From: Betaproteobacteria bacterium
GTDB taxonomy: Bacteria > Pseudomonadota > Gammaproteobacteria > Burkholderiales > Nitrosomonadaceae
NCBI GenBank assembly: GCA_022601315.1
Contig: JAHZIU010000367.1
Span: 1 to 5,513 of the forward strand
Reading direction: 5' to 3'
Length of the DNA stretch: 5,513 bases
The notes under the pieces are model-generated. The model had not been told where the DNA came from. It was given only the letters and a program-made list of their open reading frames with translations, and did not search any database. This document shows positions 1-5,513 of this stretch, piece after piece. Numbering within the stretch: the stretch's first letter is position 1; every line of letters starts with the position of its first letter. A program made the translations under genes and the position numbers.

Positions 1-23
1 AAAGTGAGTATAAATCATTTGTT

Positions 24-99
24 GTAGTTTGCAGCTGGTACGCTACTATTTTAGATAGAGTATTTTCGTATCATTGAAAATAGTGGTCTGCAAATTTAC
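24..99. repeat. Long imperfect inverted repeat (hairpin) upstream of the che operon
   Basis: Two nested pairs of arms are visible. The outer arms are TTTGCAG (28-34) and CTGCAAA (88-94), extended loosely by GTAG (24-27) against the bases at 95-99. The inner arms are CTACTATTTT (43-52) and AAAATAGTGG (77-86), nine Watson-Crick pairs plus one G-T. An asymmetric internal loop (8 bases on the left, 1 on the right) separates them, and the 24-base apical loop has a further GATA/TATC pairing. No T-run follows, so it does not look like an intrinsic terminator. The first bases of the window are closed by stops at 5-7, 25-27 and 75-77 in the three + frames, so no recognisable upstream gene runs through it. 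Its role is unknown: an RNA structure, a protein-binding palindrome or a mobile-element remnant are all possible. Confidence 0.45.
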
Positions 100-193
100 T
101 GAGATGTGTGAGAGGAGATAATTAGAGATCTGTTGATTTTTAATTGTTTAATATCAATCATTTATAAATTTTAGACGCATAATTATGGCTATA

Positions 194-221
194 TAAAGTC
201 TGATCTGAAAGTTGCCGATAA
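194..221 (+). promoter_or_regulatory. Sigma-28 (FliA) flagellar-class promoter for cheRDB
   Basis: TAAAGTCT at 194-201 and GCCGATAA at 214-221 match the E. coli sigma-28 consensus (TAAAGTTT, 11 bases, GCCGATAA) at 15 of 16 positions. The spacer is 12 bases, one longer than the enterobacterial norm. Transcription would start near 228-231, leaving a leader of about 50 bases before the cheR start at 279. This implies that the operon is expressed as a late flagellar class, after the hook-basal body is complete. The call rests on sequence match only; the match is strong, especially in the highly specific -10 half. Confidence 0.8.
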
Positions 222-265
222 TGTTATGAGTATCTGAAGATGCTTGGTTAATTCAGTAGGACGTG

Positions 266-273
266 AAAGGAGG
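266..273 (+). promoter_or_regulatory. Strong Shine-Dalgarno that decides the TTG start of cheR
   Basis: AAAGGAGG lies five bases before TTG at 279-281. This near-perfect anti-16S match fixes a rare TTG initiation codon and gives a protein of the usual CheR length. Confidence 0.8.
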
Positions 274-278
274 CAGCT

Positions 279-1133
279 TTGGATAAAAATGAAGTTTCTG
301 GTAGTCGATTACGTGAATATGAATTCACGTCAAAAGACTTTGACCGTATCAAAGATTTGATCTACAAGCAGGCGGGAATTTCACTGTCTTCAAGCAAGCA
401 TAACATGGTCTATAGCCGTCTTGCGAAACGCCTGCGAGCTAAAAATATTGGAAGTTTTAAAGCGTATCTTGATAATTTGGAGCGTGGCGATTCGGAAGAA
501 TGGGAAGCGTTTACAAATTCATTAACAACCAATCTCACAGCATTTTTCCGTGAACAACATCATTTTCCTATCTTACAGAAACATGTAGAACAGCGAAAAA
601 ATAATAATAAAATCCAACTCTGGTGTAGTGCGTCTTCTACTGGAGAAGAGCCTTATTCTATGGCAATGGCCATGGTGCAAGCTTATAAGACATTTACGCC
701 ACCGGTTCATATCTTGGCGACTGATCTGGATACTAATGTTCTGGAAACAGCTCAGAGAGGAGTTTATTCTCTGGATAAGTTGGAAAAACTACCTAAAGAT
801 AAATTAAAAAGCTTCTTCTTGAAAGGTAAAGGACGTCATGCTGGCTCGGCCAGAGTACGCCCTGAACTTAGTAATCTTATTACATTCCGTCAACTTAATT
901 TATTAGACGATCAATGGCCAATACGTGGGCCATTTGATGCAATTTTTTGTCGTAATGTCATGATTTATTTTGATAAGCCAACGCAGTATAAAATATTGGA
1001 GAAATTTGTACCCTTACTAGCACCAGATGGTTTGTTATTCGCCGGTCATTCAGAAAGCTTTCAGCATGCAATAGATTTGTTTACGTTACGTGAAAAAACA
1101 GTTTATGAGCTTAGTAAAAAATCTAGGGTGTAA
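279..1133 (+). CDS. cheR: Chemotaxis receptor glutamate O-methyltransferase CheR
   Basis: CheR transfers methyl groups from S-adenosylmethionine to glutamate side chains on the cytoplasmic helices of chemoreceptors, which raises kinase activity and restores sensitivity during adaptation. The 284-residue product is nearly the same length as E. coli CheR (286). An all-helical N-terminal domain spans roughly residues 14-70, with basic YSRLAKRLR at 45-53. The SAM methyltransferase domain runs from about 84 to 278. Family signatures seen are TNLTAFFRE (84-92), STGEEPYS (120-127, the SAM-binding loop), ATDLD (147-151), FDAIFCRNVMIYFD (219-232) and GHSES (256-260). The TTG start is supported by a strong ribosome binding site at 266-273 and a sigma-28 promoter at 194-221. 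The stop is one base from the cheD start, so the two are probably translationally coupled. No truncation or missing key residue is seen. Confidence 0.97.
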   Translation: MDKNEVSGSRLREYEFTSKDFDRIKDLIYKQAGISLSSSKHNMVYSRLAKRLRAKNIGSFKAYLDNLERGDSEEWEAFTNSLTTNLTAFFREQHHFPILQKHVEQRKNNNKIQLWCSASSTGEEPYSMAMAMVQAYKTFTPPVHILATDLDTNVLETAQRGVYSLDKLEKLPKDKLKSFFLKGKGRHAGSARVRPELSNLITFRQLNLLDDQWPIRGPFDAIFCRNVMIYFDKPTQYKILEKFVPLLAPDGLLFAGHSESFQHAIDLFTLREKTVYELSKKSRV

Positions 1134-1134
1134 T

Positions 1135-1746
1135 ATGACAGAAATTATTGATAAGCAGATTGCGACTAATTTATATTTTGATCGAGGTTTTGATAGCCAG
1201 GCTGTTAAGTTGTTGCCTGGTGAGTATTATGTAACAAATAAGGATATGCTGCTGGTTACCGTTTTGGGCTCTTGTGTGGCCGCATGCATTCGAGATAACT
1301 TAAGCGGTATAGGTGGTATGAACCATTTTATGCTCCCGGATGGGAGTGGTGACTCAAAGAGCCCCTTGAATGCATCTGCCCGTTATGGAACATATGCAAT
1401 GGAAGTACTGATTAATCAATTATTAAAACTCGGCGCACGTCGAGCCAATCTTGAAGCTAAAGTATTTGGCGGTGGTAATGTTCTAGATGGGTTGACAGTT
1501 GCCAACGTAGGCCAGCGTAATTCGGATTTTGTTTTGAAATTTCTGGCAATGGAACAAATTAAAGTGGTCGCACAAGATTTAGTGGATATTTATCCCCGTA
1601 AAGTTTATTTTTTTCCTAAAAACAGTAAAGTAATGGTGAAAAAGTTAAGAACAACACATAATAATACGATTTCACTACGTGAAAAGAATTACCGTACAGA
1701 TTTACTTAAAAAAGAAGCTTCTGGGGAAATTGAATTATTTTCCTAA
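1135..1746 (+). CDS. cheD: Chemoreceptor glutamine deamidase CheD
   Basis: CheD hydrolyses particular receptor glutamines to glutamates, creating methylation sites for CheR; in species with CheC it also works with that phosphatase. The 203-residue protein contains the catalytic cysteine in the VLGSC motif (Cys47) and the catalytic histidine in GGMNHFMLP (His64). Thr42 is placed to be the third active-site residue, and the conserved KVFGGGN stretch is at 109-115. The C-terminal tail after about residue 165 is basic and poorly conserved, as is common in proteobacterial CheD proteins. I chose ATG 1135 over an in-frame GTG at 1090: it lies just after the cheR stop, AGGGTG (1125-1130) serves as ribosome binding site, and the longer version would add residues overlapping cheR. 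No cheC lies nearby, so here it most likely acts as a deamidase beside CheR and CheB. Confidence 0.96.
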   Translation: MTEIIDKQIATNLYFDRGFDSQAVKLLPGEYYVTNKDMLLVTVLGSCVAACIRDNLSGIGGMNHFMLPDGSGDSKSPLNASARYGTYAMEVLINQLLKLGARRANLEAKVFGGGNVLDGLTVANVGQRNSDFVLKFLAMEQIKVVAQDLVDIYPRKVYFFPKNSKVMVKKLRTTHNNTISLREKNYRTDLLKKEASGEIELFS

Positions 1747-1779
1747 CTACAATTTTTCTATTTGAGTTGAGTGAGTTCT

Positions 1780-2862
1780 ATGACAAAGATAAAAGTTTTA
1801 GTTATTGATGATTCTGCGCTAATACGCAAGTTGCTCAGTGAAATTATTAATAGTCAGAGCGATATGGAAGCAATTGGAGCGGCATCAGATCCTTTAGTCG
1901 CTCGTGAGATGATTAGAGAAATGAATCCAGATGTCGTTACATTGGATGTTGAAATGCCAAAGATGGATGGCTTGGATTTTCTTGAGCGACTCATGCGGTT
2001 GAGGCCAATGCCTGTCGTAATGGTTTCGACCATGACCGAAAAAGGCTCTGATATTACATTTCGTGCACTTGAATTGGGGGCTGTTGATTTTATAGCAAAG
2101 CCTAAAGTTGATATTGCGTCTGGTCTTAAGCAATATGGTGACGAAATTACACATAAAATACGTATAGCAAAATCAGCGCGTCTTAAGAAACATGTCCCAA
2201 CAGTTACTGCGGATAAAAGTGCTTCAGCAGATGTTGTATTAGCATCAGTATCAAATAGAATCGCATCAACAGAGAAACTTATCATTGTTGGCGCATCAAC
2301 AGGTGGTACAGAGGCTATTAAAGATTTTCTTGTGCAGTTGCCCCCTGATTGTCCAGGTATTCTGATTACGCAACATATGCCTGAAGCTTTTACCAAATCG
2401 TTTGCGAAACGATTGGATGGTGTTTGTAGAATATCGGTACATGAGGCGCAGGGTGGTGAACGTGTGCTTCCAGGGCATGCATTTGTAGCGCCTGGTCATT
2501 CGCATCTGTTGCTCAAGCGTAGTGGTGCTAATTACATGACGGAGCTTAACCAGGGTGAATTGGTAAGTAGGCACCGCCCTTCGGTCGATGTGCTTTTTCG
2601 CTCTGCGGCAAATTATGCTGGTAAGAATGCTATTGGTGTTATATTGACGGGTATGGGCAAAGATGGTGCAGAAGGTATGCGGGAAATGCATAACGCAGGC
2701 GCATATAATTTGGCGCAAGATGAAGCCAGTTGCGTCGTATTTGGTATGCCAAAAGAGGCTATAGCAGCGGGCGCAGTAGATGAAGTTGTACCCTTGAAAG
2801 ATATGGCAAAATCTGTACTATATAAGCTTTCAACTATGGGTAAAATCAGTAATCGCGTATAG
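1780..2862 (+). CDS. cheB: Chemotaxis response regulator, protein-glutamate methylesterase/glutaminase CheB
   Basis: When phosphorylated by CheA, CheB removes methyl groups from receptor glutamates and deamidates glutamines, opposing CheR. The 360-residue protein has a receiver domain (about 4-120) with the acidic pair Asp10-Asp11, phospho-acceptor Asp56 in TLDVEMP, and Lys107 in the KPK motif. A linker of about 45 residues follows, then the CheB methylesterase domain (about 165-355). The catalytic triad is visible as Ser173 in GASTGG, His199 in TQHMP and Asp295 in GMGKDG; each is offset by nine from the E. coli residues as I recall them (Ser164, His190, Asp286), so the linker is nine residues longer. 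ATG 1780 aligns with the E. coli N-terminus. An in-frame GTG at 1771 would add three residues, and neither start has a strong Shine-Dalgarno. It follows cheD by 33 bases with no promoter visible and ends the operon. Confidence 0.97.
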   Translation: MTKIKVLVIDDSALIRKLLSEIINSQSDMEAIGAASDPLVAREMIREMNPDVVTLDVEMPKMDGLDFLERLMRLRPMPVVMVSTMTEKGSDITFRALELGAVDFIAKPKVDIASGLKQYGDEITHKIRIAKSARLKKHVPTVTADKSASADVVLASVSNRIASTEKLIIVGASTGGTEAIKDFLVQLPPDCPGILITQHMPEAFTKSFAKRLDGVCRISVHEAQGGERVLPGHAFVAPGHSHLLLKRSGANYMTELNQGELVSRHRPSVDVLFRSAANYAGKNAIGVILTGMGKDGAEGMREMHNAGAYNLAQDEASCVVFGMPKEAIAAGAVDEVVPLKDMAKSVLYKLSTMGKISNRV

Positions 2863-2961
2863 ATTGATTACAAAGTATCAATTGAAATGATATAGTTATA
2901 TATTCCCGTGTTATCAGCCAGTAAGATCTGTGTTGCGTGCAAACTGTATTTTTAAACAATT

Positions 2962-2970
2962 TGCCATAAT
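2962..2970 (+). promoter_or_regulatory. Extended -10 promoter for the NlpC/P60 lipoprotein gene
   Basis: TGCCATAAT matches the extended -10 form TGnTATAAT at all but one position. No good -35 hexamer sits 16-18 bases upstream, which is typical of extended -10 promoters. It overlaps a short inverted repeat, GCAAA (2939-2943) and TTTGC (2960-2964). The implied start near 2977 leaves a very short leader before ATG 2993. This would uncouple the gene from the che operon, although no terminator is evident after cheB. Confidence 0.4.
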
Positions 2971-2992
2971 CTAATAATCATGAAGGTTGCAG

Positions 2993-3514
2993 ATGGAAAT
3001 CAAACGTACTGGTAAAAAAGTATTTAGAATTGTAGTTTGGGTTGGTATTTGCTTTCTAGTTGGCTGTGGGTCATTGCCTGAAAAGAATTTGACTTATGTT
3101 CAGCTTGAACCAGTCCAAAAAACTAAGGAAGTTAGTGTTTCTGATGATGACTGGGTTAAAAACAGATTATATAAGCAGTATAGTAAATGGCAGGGTGTTC
3201 GTCACAAATTAGGTGGAGACAGCAAGAATGGTATCGACTGCTCAGGATTTGTGCAACTAACATTTAAGAAAAAATTGGGTATTCATTTACCTAGAACGAC
3301 TAGGTTGCAGTCAGGTTTGGGAAAAGAGATCAGAAAGTCTGATTTAAAAGCGGGTGATTTGGTTTTTTTTAGAACCGGTTCAACTTCTAGGCATGTTGGA
3401 ATTTATTTGGAAGAAAATAAATTTTTACATGTTTCTGAAAGAAGAGGTGTCATAATATCCAAGTTGGATAATGTTTATTGGAAATCTAACTATTGGAAAT
3501 CTATTAGAATATAA
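2993..3514 (+). CDS. NlpC/P60 (C40) family cell-wall endopeptidase lipoprotein
   Basis: Predicted outer-membrane lipoprotein that cleaves peptide bonds in peptidoglycan stem peptides. The 173-residue precursor has a basic N-terminus, a hydrophobic stretch (12-24) and the lipobox LVGC with lipidated Cys25. The next residue is Gly, not Asp, which favours transport to the outer membrane. A short linker leads to the NlpC/P60 domain (about 60-173). Catalytic Cys83 is in GIDCSGFVQ, His134 in RHVGIY and His146 in FLHVSE. The spacings of 51 and 12 residues equal those of E. coli MepS (Cys68, His119, His131). The LDNVYW stretch near the C-terminus recalls E. coli NlpC, so NlpC and MepS are both possible relatives. 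ATG 2993 is six bases after AAGG (2983-2986). A TTG at 2987 has no room for a ribosome binding site, and ATG 2980 is out of frame and opens only an 11-codon frame. The link to chemotaxis next door is probably only positional. Confidence 0.93.
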   Translation: MEIKRTGKKVFRIVVWVGICFLVGCGSLPEKNLTYVQLEPVQKTKEVSVSDDDWVKNRLYKQYSKWQGVRHKLGGDSKNGIDCSGFVQLTFKKKLGIHLPRTTRLQSGLGKEIRKSDLKAGDLVFFRTGSTSRHVGIYLEENKFLHVSERRGVIISKLDNVYWKSNYWKSIRI

Positions 3515-3517
3515 TGC

Positions 3518-3844
3518 TGCTATTAATTTAGATTCATCTGTGTGCTGATTTAATGTGAGCTGTTGTTTTTCCCCCAGGCGTCACTTCAATGCTTCATTCT
3601 CGATTTCATACCGCAATCTAAATTTATTGATTATTTTTGGCTCGAGTTTTGTCATATCTAATATTTTCGTATCTTTTAGCGGGAATATCGTACTTAATAC
3701 TTTACCATTTACGCATATCTCATCTCTGATTGGTGCAGCTATTTTTGATCGAATCAGACAGAGCGAATGTTGTAAGTCTGTTTGATTTCTTAATTCAAGA
3801 AATATCACCCAAGTCTATGTCTTAGTTATTATGCTATTAATTTA
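3518..3844. repeat. Perfect 13-base direct repeat bracketing a 301-base segment
   Basis: TGCTATTAATTTA occurs at 3518-3530 and again, identically and in the same orientation, at 3832-3844. The left copy begins three bases after the lipoprotein stop codon and the right copy lies just before the TATAAT box of the next gene. The segment between them (3531-3831) has no recognisable terminal inverted repeats. The arrangement could be a target-site duplication, the scar of an insertion and partial decay, or a chance match in AT-rich DNA. Confidence 0.45.
3581..3808 (-). pseudogene. Possible minus-strand remnant of an unrecognised protein
   Basis: A minus-strand frame could encode 75 residues from a GTG at 3806-3808 to a TGA at 3581-3583. 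I do not recognise the family. The product has a mixed, soluble-looking composition, with a charged C-terminal third around KDTKILDMTKLEPK and ending ENEALK, and no membrane segment. That is more protein-like than the overlapping + strand frame. Against a live gene: GTG start, no Shine-Dalgarno, an in-frame TAG only two codons upstream of the start, and complete confinement between the direct repeats. A truncated 3' end of a gene carried in with this segment fits best, but non-coding DNA is equally possible. Confidence 0.2.
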
Positions 3845-3859
3845 TTGCTTGATAGGTAA

Positions 3860-3865
3860 TATAAT
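3860..3865 (+). promoter_or_regulatory. Probable -10 box for the DUF4389 gene
   Basis: A perfect TATAAT lies 38 bases before the chosen ATG at 3904, which would give a leader of about 30 bases. No convincing -35 hexamer is seen at the usual distance, and there is no TG extension. The surrounding DNA is very AT-rich, so chance occurrence is a real possibility. Confidence 0.35.
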
Positions 3866-3903
3866 CCAAATAAACGCAGTTGATTATTATTGTGAAAAAT
3901 AAA

Positions 3904-4212
3904 ATGAAAGAAGAAATAAAACAAAGATTAAAAAAAAATGAAACCTGGCAACGTGGCCTGTATATGTTATTTTTTATAATAATTTATGGCGCAACAAAAT
4001 TTCTGATTACAGGTGTTATGTTATTTCAGTTTGTTGCAATTATTTTGACAGGTAAAATGAATGAGCAATTACTGAAATTTGGTCAGAATTTATGTACATA
4101 TATTTATGAAATTACAATTTATCTGACTTTTAATAGCGAGCATCGGCCTTTTCCATTCAATGAATGGCCTGATGGTGCGCCAAGTCAGAAAGATCAATAT
4201 CTGGGTGATTAA
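3904..4212 (+). CDS. DUF4389 family small inner-membrane protein
   Basis: Function unknown. The 102-residue product has the pattern of the DUF4389 family: a charged N-terminus, WQRGLYM (15-21), a long hydrophobic region at about 19-50 that could form two short helices or one long one, LTGKMNEQLLKFGQ (48-61), a second amphipathic or membrane segment (about 63-76), and a polar tail beginning TFNSEHRPFPF with NEWP (86-89). Family members are usually about this length, so it appears complete. The start is uncertain: the frame stays open to a TTG at 3880 and a GTG at 3892, and none of the candidates has a clear Shine-Dalgarno. ATG 3904 is preferred because family members, as I recall them, begin shortly before the WxRGLYM motif with a charged stretch like this one. 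A strong terminator follows at 4224-4245. Confidence 0.82.
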   Translation: MKEEIKQRLKKNETWQRGLYMLFFIIIYGATKFLITGVMLFQFVAIILTGKMNEQLLKFGQNLCTYIYEITIYLTFNSEHRPFPFNEWPDGAPSQKDQYLGD

Positions 4213-4223
4213 GATTAATACAT

Positions 4224-4245
4224 ACCTCAAAAGATGAGGTTTTTT
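4224..4245 (+). terminator. Intrinsic terminator after the DUF4389 gene
   Basis: Stem ACCTCA (4224-4229) and TGAGGT (4235-4240) with loop AAAGA, followed directly by a T-run through 4245. It begins 11 bases after the DUF4389 stop codon. Only three bases (4246-4248) separate the T-run from the GGAG ribosome binding site of the next gene, so it could also act as an attenuator for that gene. The stem is short, with four G-C pairs. Confidence 0.7.
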
Positions 4246-4259
4246 ATTGGAGTAGTAAT

Positions 4260-4484
4260 ATGTCAGGGCAGGGTTCTGGTGGTAACGTGCTTGCAGCAGT
4301 ATGCAGCTTCTTTATACCTGGATTAGGACAATTGGTTCAGGGGCGCATATTGCCAGCGCTGTTATTTTTTGTATTCATTGGTGTTAATTATTTTTTTGCG
4401 GTTTTAATTTTTCCCGCCATTATAGGTGTTATTTTTCATCTCTGGTGTATTATTGATGCGGCAAGGTTTAAAGCGTTAGTTTAG
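4260..4484 (+). CDS. Small TM2-like membrane protein
   Basis: A 74-residue membrane protein of unknown biochemical role. After a Gly/Ser-rich N-terminus (2-9) comes a first hydrophobic segment (10-26) with the FFIPGLGQLVQGR signature (17-29) typical of TM2-type proteins. A second long hydrophobic stretch follows (30-58), and the C-terminus has HLWCIIDAARF (60-70), resembling the conserved W-x-I-D-A end of TM2 domains. Two helices with a short turn at the GQ/QGR region are expected. ATG 4260 is well supported by GGAG at 4249-4252, seven bases upstream. No promoter fits between the terminator at 4224-4245 and the start, so transcription must read through or begin inside the preceding gene. The product is small enough to be missed by some annotation pipelines, but the family signature and ribosome binding site make it convincing. 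Confidence 0.85.
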   Translation: MSGQGSGGNVLAAVCSFFIPGLGQLVQGRILPALLFFVFIGVNYFFAVLIFPAIIGVIFHLWCIIDAARFKALV

Positions 4485-4697
4485 TAAATTGATATTTCTT
4501 CAATTTCAGAATAACCAGATAATATGCACAGGTAATATGTTTTATCTTTGTATTTTCTTAATAGATTTTGTCAGGCCATTTGATCTTTGCTTTGTCAAAC
4601 TCATACCTTCCCCTTTTCTTGGTAGATGTAAGAAAAAAACCTTATGTGGTTTTGTCATATAAAATCCATTATTTTCACAGCTTCACATCCTCATTAC
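4485..4697. promoter_or_regulatory. AT-rich leader of rimO with repeats and a possible -10 box
   Basis: The 213 bases hold no gene that I can support. Visible elements are a hairpin AAATTGA/TCAATTT (4486-4492 and 4500-4506) right after the TM2-like stop, without a T-run. AAAACC/GGTTTT (4636-4641 and 4648-4653) forms a weak stem. TTTGTCA occurs three times in direct orientation at 4567-4573, 4591-4597 and 4651-4657. TATAAA at 4658-4663 is the best -10 candidate for rimO, implying a start near 4670, but no matching -35 is seen at 16-18 bases. Confidence 0.3.
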
Positions 4698-5513
4698 ATG
4701 TTATCTAAACAAAATACACAAAAAGTTGGTTTTATTTCGCTCGGTTGTCCAAAAGCACTAGTTGATTCAGAACAGATTCTGACTCAGCTTAGGGCTGAAG
4801 GCTATGAAACTTCACCTTCCTATGAAGATGCGGATTTGGTCGTCGTTAATACTTGTGGATTCATAGATCAAGCGGTTGAAGAATCATTAGATGCGATTGG
4901 TGAGGCATTGGCCGAGAATGGTAAGGTGATTGTTACAGGTTGCCTGGGAGCCAAAGAAGATGGAGATGTGGTTAAGCGTGCACACCCGCAGGTTTTAGCT
5001 GTAACAGGCCCACATGCGCTCCCCGAGGTTATGTCAGCGATACATACTCATTTGCCGCAACAACATGATCCGTTCACAAGCTTAATCCCCCCTCAGGGTA
5101 TTCGACTAACGCCAAAGCATTATGCGTATATTAAAATTTCAGAAGGTTGTAATCACCGGTGTACGTTCTGCATTATTCCTTCGATGCGTGGAGATTTGGT
5201 TAGTCGGCCTATTCATCAAGTGATGCAGGAAGCAGAGCATTTAGTGGATGCCGGTGTTAAAGAGTTATTGATTATTTCTCAAGACACCAGCGCATATGGT
5301 GTTGATGTGAAATACCGTACCGGTTTTTGGCAGGGTAGGCCCATCAAAACACGGATGACTGAATTGGCCCAGGCACTTGGAACGTTGGGGGTGTGGGTGC
5401 GTTTACATTATGTTTACCCCTATCCACATGTGGATGAGGTTATTCCATTAATGGCAGATGGTAAAATACTCCCTTACCTTGATGTGCCATTGCAGCATGC
5501 AAACGCGCGTATT
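4698..5513 (+). CDS. rimO: Ribosomal protein S12 methylthiotransferase RimO (3' end cut by the window)
   Basis: RimO is a radical-SAM iron-sulfur enzyme that adds a methylthio group to the beta carbon of a conserved aspartate (Asp89 in E. coli) of ribosomal protein S12. The 272 visible residues are about 60% of the usual length of about 440 and stay open to the window edge. The N-terminal UPF0004 domain (about 9-130) carries the three ligands of its cluster: Cys17 in [12 protein letters not shown], Cys53 in NTCGF and Cys82 in TGCLGA. The radical-SAM core follows, with the CxxxCxxC motif at Cys151, Cys155 and Cys158. The [11 protein letters not shown] and SQDTSAYG (194-201) stretches point to RimO rather than MiaB. 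The C-terminal TRAM domain is beyond the window. ATG 4698 places LGCPKA at the family's usual distance from the start. An in-frame ATG at 4644 would add 18 residues and lacks a ribosome binding site. Oddly, ATG 4698 also has no purine-rich Shine-Dalgarno. Confidence 0.96.
   Translation, partial: MLSKQNTQKVGFISLGCPKALVDSEQILTQLRAEGYETSPSYEDADLVVVNTCGFIDQAVEESLDAIGEALAENGKVIVTGCLGAKEDGDVVKRAHPQVLAVTGPHALPEVMSAIHTHLPQQHDPFTSLIPPQGIRLTPKHYAYIKISEGCNHRCTFCIIPSMRGDLVSRPIHQVMQEAEHLVDAGVKELLIISQDTSAYGVDVKYRTGFWQGRPIKTRMTELAQALGTLGVWVRLHYVYPYPHVDEVIPLMADGKILPYLDVPLQHANARI

Larger units (their letters stand above)
3515..3903. other. Gene-poor AT-rich stretch between the lipoprotein and DUF4389 genes
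   Basis: About 390 bases without a convincing gene. It holds a 13-base perfect direct repeat bracketing 301 bases (separate entry), a possible minus-strand gene remnant (separate entry) and a hairpin ATTTCTT/AAGAAAT at 3785-3791 and 3797-3803 with a five-base loop and no T-run. A TATAAT box lies near its right end. A + strand frame at 3555-3785 overlaps the minus-strand frame; its product is rich in Ser, Phe and Ile and almost lacks acidic residues, so it looks like an antisense shadow. No intrinsic terminator for the lipoprotein gene is evident. Confidence 0.6.

Noticed and set aside
133..157. AT-rich imperfect palindrome TTGAT...ATCAA upstream of cheR as an operator
   Set aside because: Only the outer five bases pair cleanly; in DNA this AT-rich it is not distinguishable from chance.
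1090..1134. Upstream GTG extension of cheD by 15 residues overlapping cheR
   Set aside because: ATG 1135 sits at the natural operon junction with AGGGTG upstream, and the extra residues are merely cheR read in another frame.
1854..2718. Three minus-strand open frames (1854-2396, 1894-2154, 2296-2718) within cheB
   Set aside because: They lie entirely antisense to a highly conserved, complete CheB, have no recognisable domains and are normal shadow frames.
2863..2882. ATTGAT/ATCAAT inverted repeat just after cheB as a terminator
   Set aside because: Only six mostly A-T pairs with an eight-base loop and no T-run; too weak to call a terminator.
3476..3503. 13-base direct repeat TATTGGAAATCTA (3476-3488 and 3491-3503) encoding two YWKS units near the lipoprotein C-terminus
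   Set aside because: The related E. coli NlpC C-terminus, as I recall it, also has a YW-x3-FW pattern at this place, so this is ordinary family sequence rather than a new tandem duplication.
3555..3785. A + strand frame of 76 residues after the lipoprotein gene
   Set aside because: No ribosome binding site, skewed Ser/Phe/Ile-rich composition almost without acidic residues, and it overlaps a more protein-like minus-strand frame.

Overview
The window suggests a flagellated proteobacterium, most likely a betaproteobacterium. CheR, CheB and the NlpC-type lipoprotein closely resemble enterobacterial members of their families, while CheD is absent from E. coli but common in betaproteobacteria. 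A Nitrosomonas-like (Nitrosomonadales) host is my guess from the look of the proteins and the AT-rich base composition; it is not proven. All convincing genes lie on the + strand.

Left part (1-2862): an untranslated region of about 280 bases holds a long imperfect hairpin and then a near-consensus sigma-28 (FliA) flagellar promoter. It leads into a compact chemotaxis adaptation operon, cheR-cheD-cheB. CheR methylates the glutamates of chemoreceptors, phosphorylated CheB removes the methyl groups and deamidates glutamines, and CheD is a second receptor glutamine deamidase. Together they set receptor sensitivity. The kinase CheA, CheW, CheY and the receptors are not in the window and presumably lie elsewhere or further upstream.

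Middle (2863-4484): an NlpC/P60 (C40) cell-wall endopeptidase lipoprotein with its own extended -10 promoter. Next is a gene-poor stretch of about 390 bases (3515-3903). It contains a 301-base segment bracketed by a perfect 13-base direct repeat and carries a possible minus-strand gene remnant. Then come two small membrane proteins, a DUF4389 family member and a TM2-like protein. A clear intrinsic terminator hairpin separates them and stops only three bases before the ribosome binding site of the second.

Right end (4485-5513): an AT-rich leader without an evident Shine-Dalgarno sequence precedes rimO, the radical-SAM methylthiotransferase of ribosomal protein S12. The window edge cuts it at residue 272.

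I see no sign of a wholly new system. The points most worth a second look are the sigma-28 promoter in front of cheR, the repeat-bracketed segment at 3518-3844, the terminator sitting on the TM2-like gene's translation start, and the hairpin at 24-99.
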